Shown here: positions 63,829 to 64,000 of the stretch, in pieces
Layout of the letters: every line of letters starts with the position of its first letter
How positions within the stretch are numbered: the stretch's first letter is position 1
NCBI GenBank assembly: GCA_963204915.1
Contig: CAUJHS010000022.1
Span: 186,001-250,000, forward strand
Origin: Planctomycetota bacterium
GTDB lineage: Bacteria; Planctomycetota; Planctomycetia; Pirellulales; Pirellulaceae
Length of the DNA: 64,000 nucleotides
Reading direction: 5' to 3'
Notes under the pieces: model-generated
Told to the model about the DNA's origin: nothing
Database searches by the model: none
What the model saw: only the letters and a program-made list of their open reading frames with translations
Translations under genes and position numbers: made by a program

Positions 63829-64000
63829 TTACTCTCCGAGCGGGGCAAGGTGCAACACGCCGTCGCTGCCGCTGACGAGCAAACGTGACCCGACCACGGC
63901 GGGCCCCGCAGCCAGCGGTTCGCGAAACTCCGTGGCGCTCGACGTTTCGCCTGTTTCCGCCGCCACCTTCCACACTGCGCCCTGCACCGAGGCGAACAGG
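63829..64000 (-). CDS. Propeller-type (PQQ-like) protein, C-terminal end only (5' partial)
   Basis: The frame is open to the right edge of the window; 56 residues and the stop (TAA at 63831-63829) are visible. The residues end in blade-like repeats (SVQGAVWKVAAETGETSS, then GSRLLVSGSDGVLHLAPLGE), as in PQQ/WD-type propellers. It is 53 bases upstream of the solute-binding protein on the same strand, so it is probably the first visible gene of that cluster. The rest lies outside the window. Confidence 0.72.
   Translation of the reverse strand, partial: LFASVQGAVWKVAAETGETSSATEFREPLAAGPAVVGSRLLVSGSDGVLHLAPLGE

Noticed and set aside
1-64000. CRISPR arrays, tRNA or rRNA genes, insertion sequences, prophage or integrase genes
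   Set aside because: No regularly spaced direct repeats, no tRNA cloverleaf, no transposase or integrase motifs were found on reading; a dedicated scan (tRNAscan-type, repeat finder) would be needed to exclude short or degenerate ones.

Overview
The window is bacterial, fairly GC-rich and densely coded, and reads as a member of the Planctomycetota, probably Pirellulales. The lineage rests on family content: two PSD1/planctomycete cytochrome c proteins (one paired with a Tat-exported DUF1501 protein), a DUF1080 protein, a Tat-exported Gfo/Idh/MocA oxidoreductase, very large PQQ-like propeller proteins, a dockerin-terminated giant surface protein, an LptD-like outer-membrane protein and a Ser/Thr kinase fused to sensor modules. 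No rRNA, tRNA, CRISPR array, IS element, integrase or phage gene was seen. This looks like ordinary chromosome.

Layout. 1-12420: 3' part of a giant secreted repeat protein (beta-propeller, parallel beta-helix, about ten 'FEFD' modules, GEVED, six tandem-95 repeats, dockerin), followed by a cluster of hairpins. 12661-14727: two divergent tandem-domain universal stress proteins. 14781-18292: LptD-like protein with a strong promoter. 18293-23855: MMPL/RND exporter, then a convergent PSD1 cytochrome protein. 24164-26866: thrC, dapB and a conserved small protein; thrC and dapB are both aspartate-family steps. 27040-30260: a BlaI/M56 (BlaR1-like) pair with a near-consensus promoter and palindromic operator. 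30344-36233: a small coiled-coil ORF, a GntR/FCD regulator, and a PSD1 + DUF1501 pair. 36491-38323: phosphohexomutase and HU.

38730-43628: a 1632-residue PQQ-like propeller protein. 43674-48748: a zinc-ribbon protein, an AstE/aspartoacylase-type hydrolase after a long leader, a SUMF1-like protein without catalytic cysteines, and a Gfo/Idh/MocA oxidoreductase closed by a near-perfect terminator. 48816-52171: a membrane protein, a secreted protein with an unusual HExxxHxxGxxH zinc-like motif, and a DUF1080 protein. 52376-53908: a diguanylate cyclase and an SLBB-like lipoprotein, a plausible c-di-GMP/exopolysaccharide pair. 54133-58260: a kinase-STAND NTPase-TPR fusion. 58387-64000: a minus-strand cluster of a partial propeller protein, a TPR-fused family 5 solute-binding protein, a secreted unknown, a DUF62 SAM hydrolase and a free-standing copy of only the C-terminal DUF62 domain.

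The items most worth following are the free-standing DUF62 C-domain beside its full-length relative, the kinase-STAND-TPR fusion, the non-canonical zincin motif, the FEFD repeat family and the BlaI/M56-HEAT signalling pair. I did not see a complete, clearly undescribed multi-gene system. Functions come from motif recognition by eye; no database search was run.
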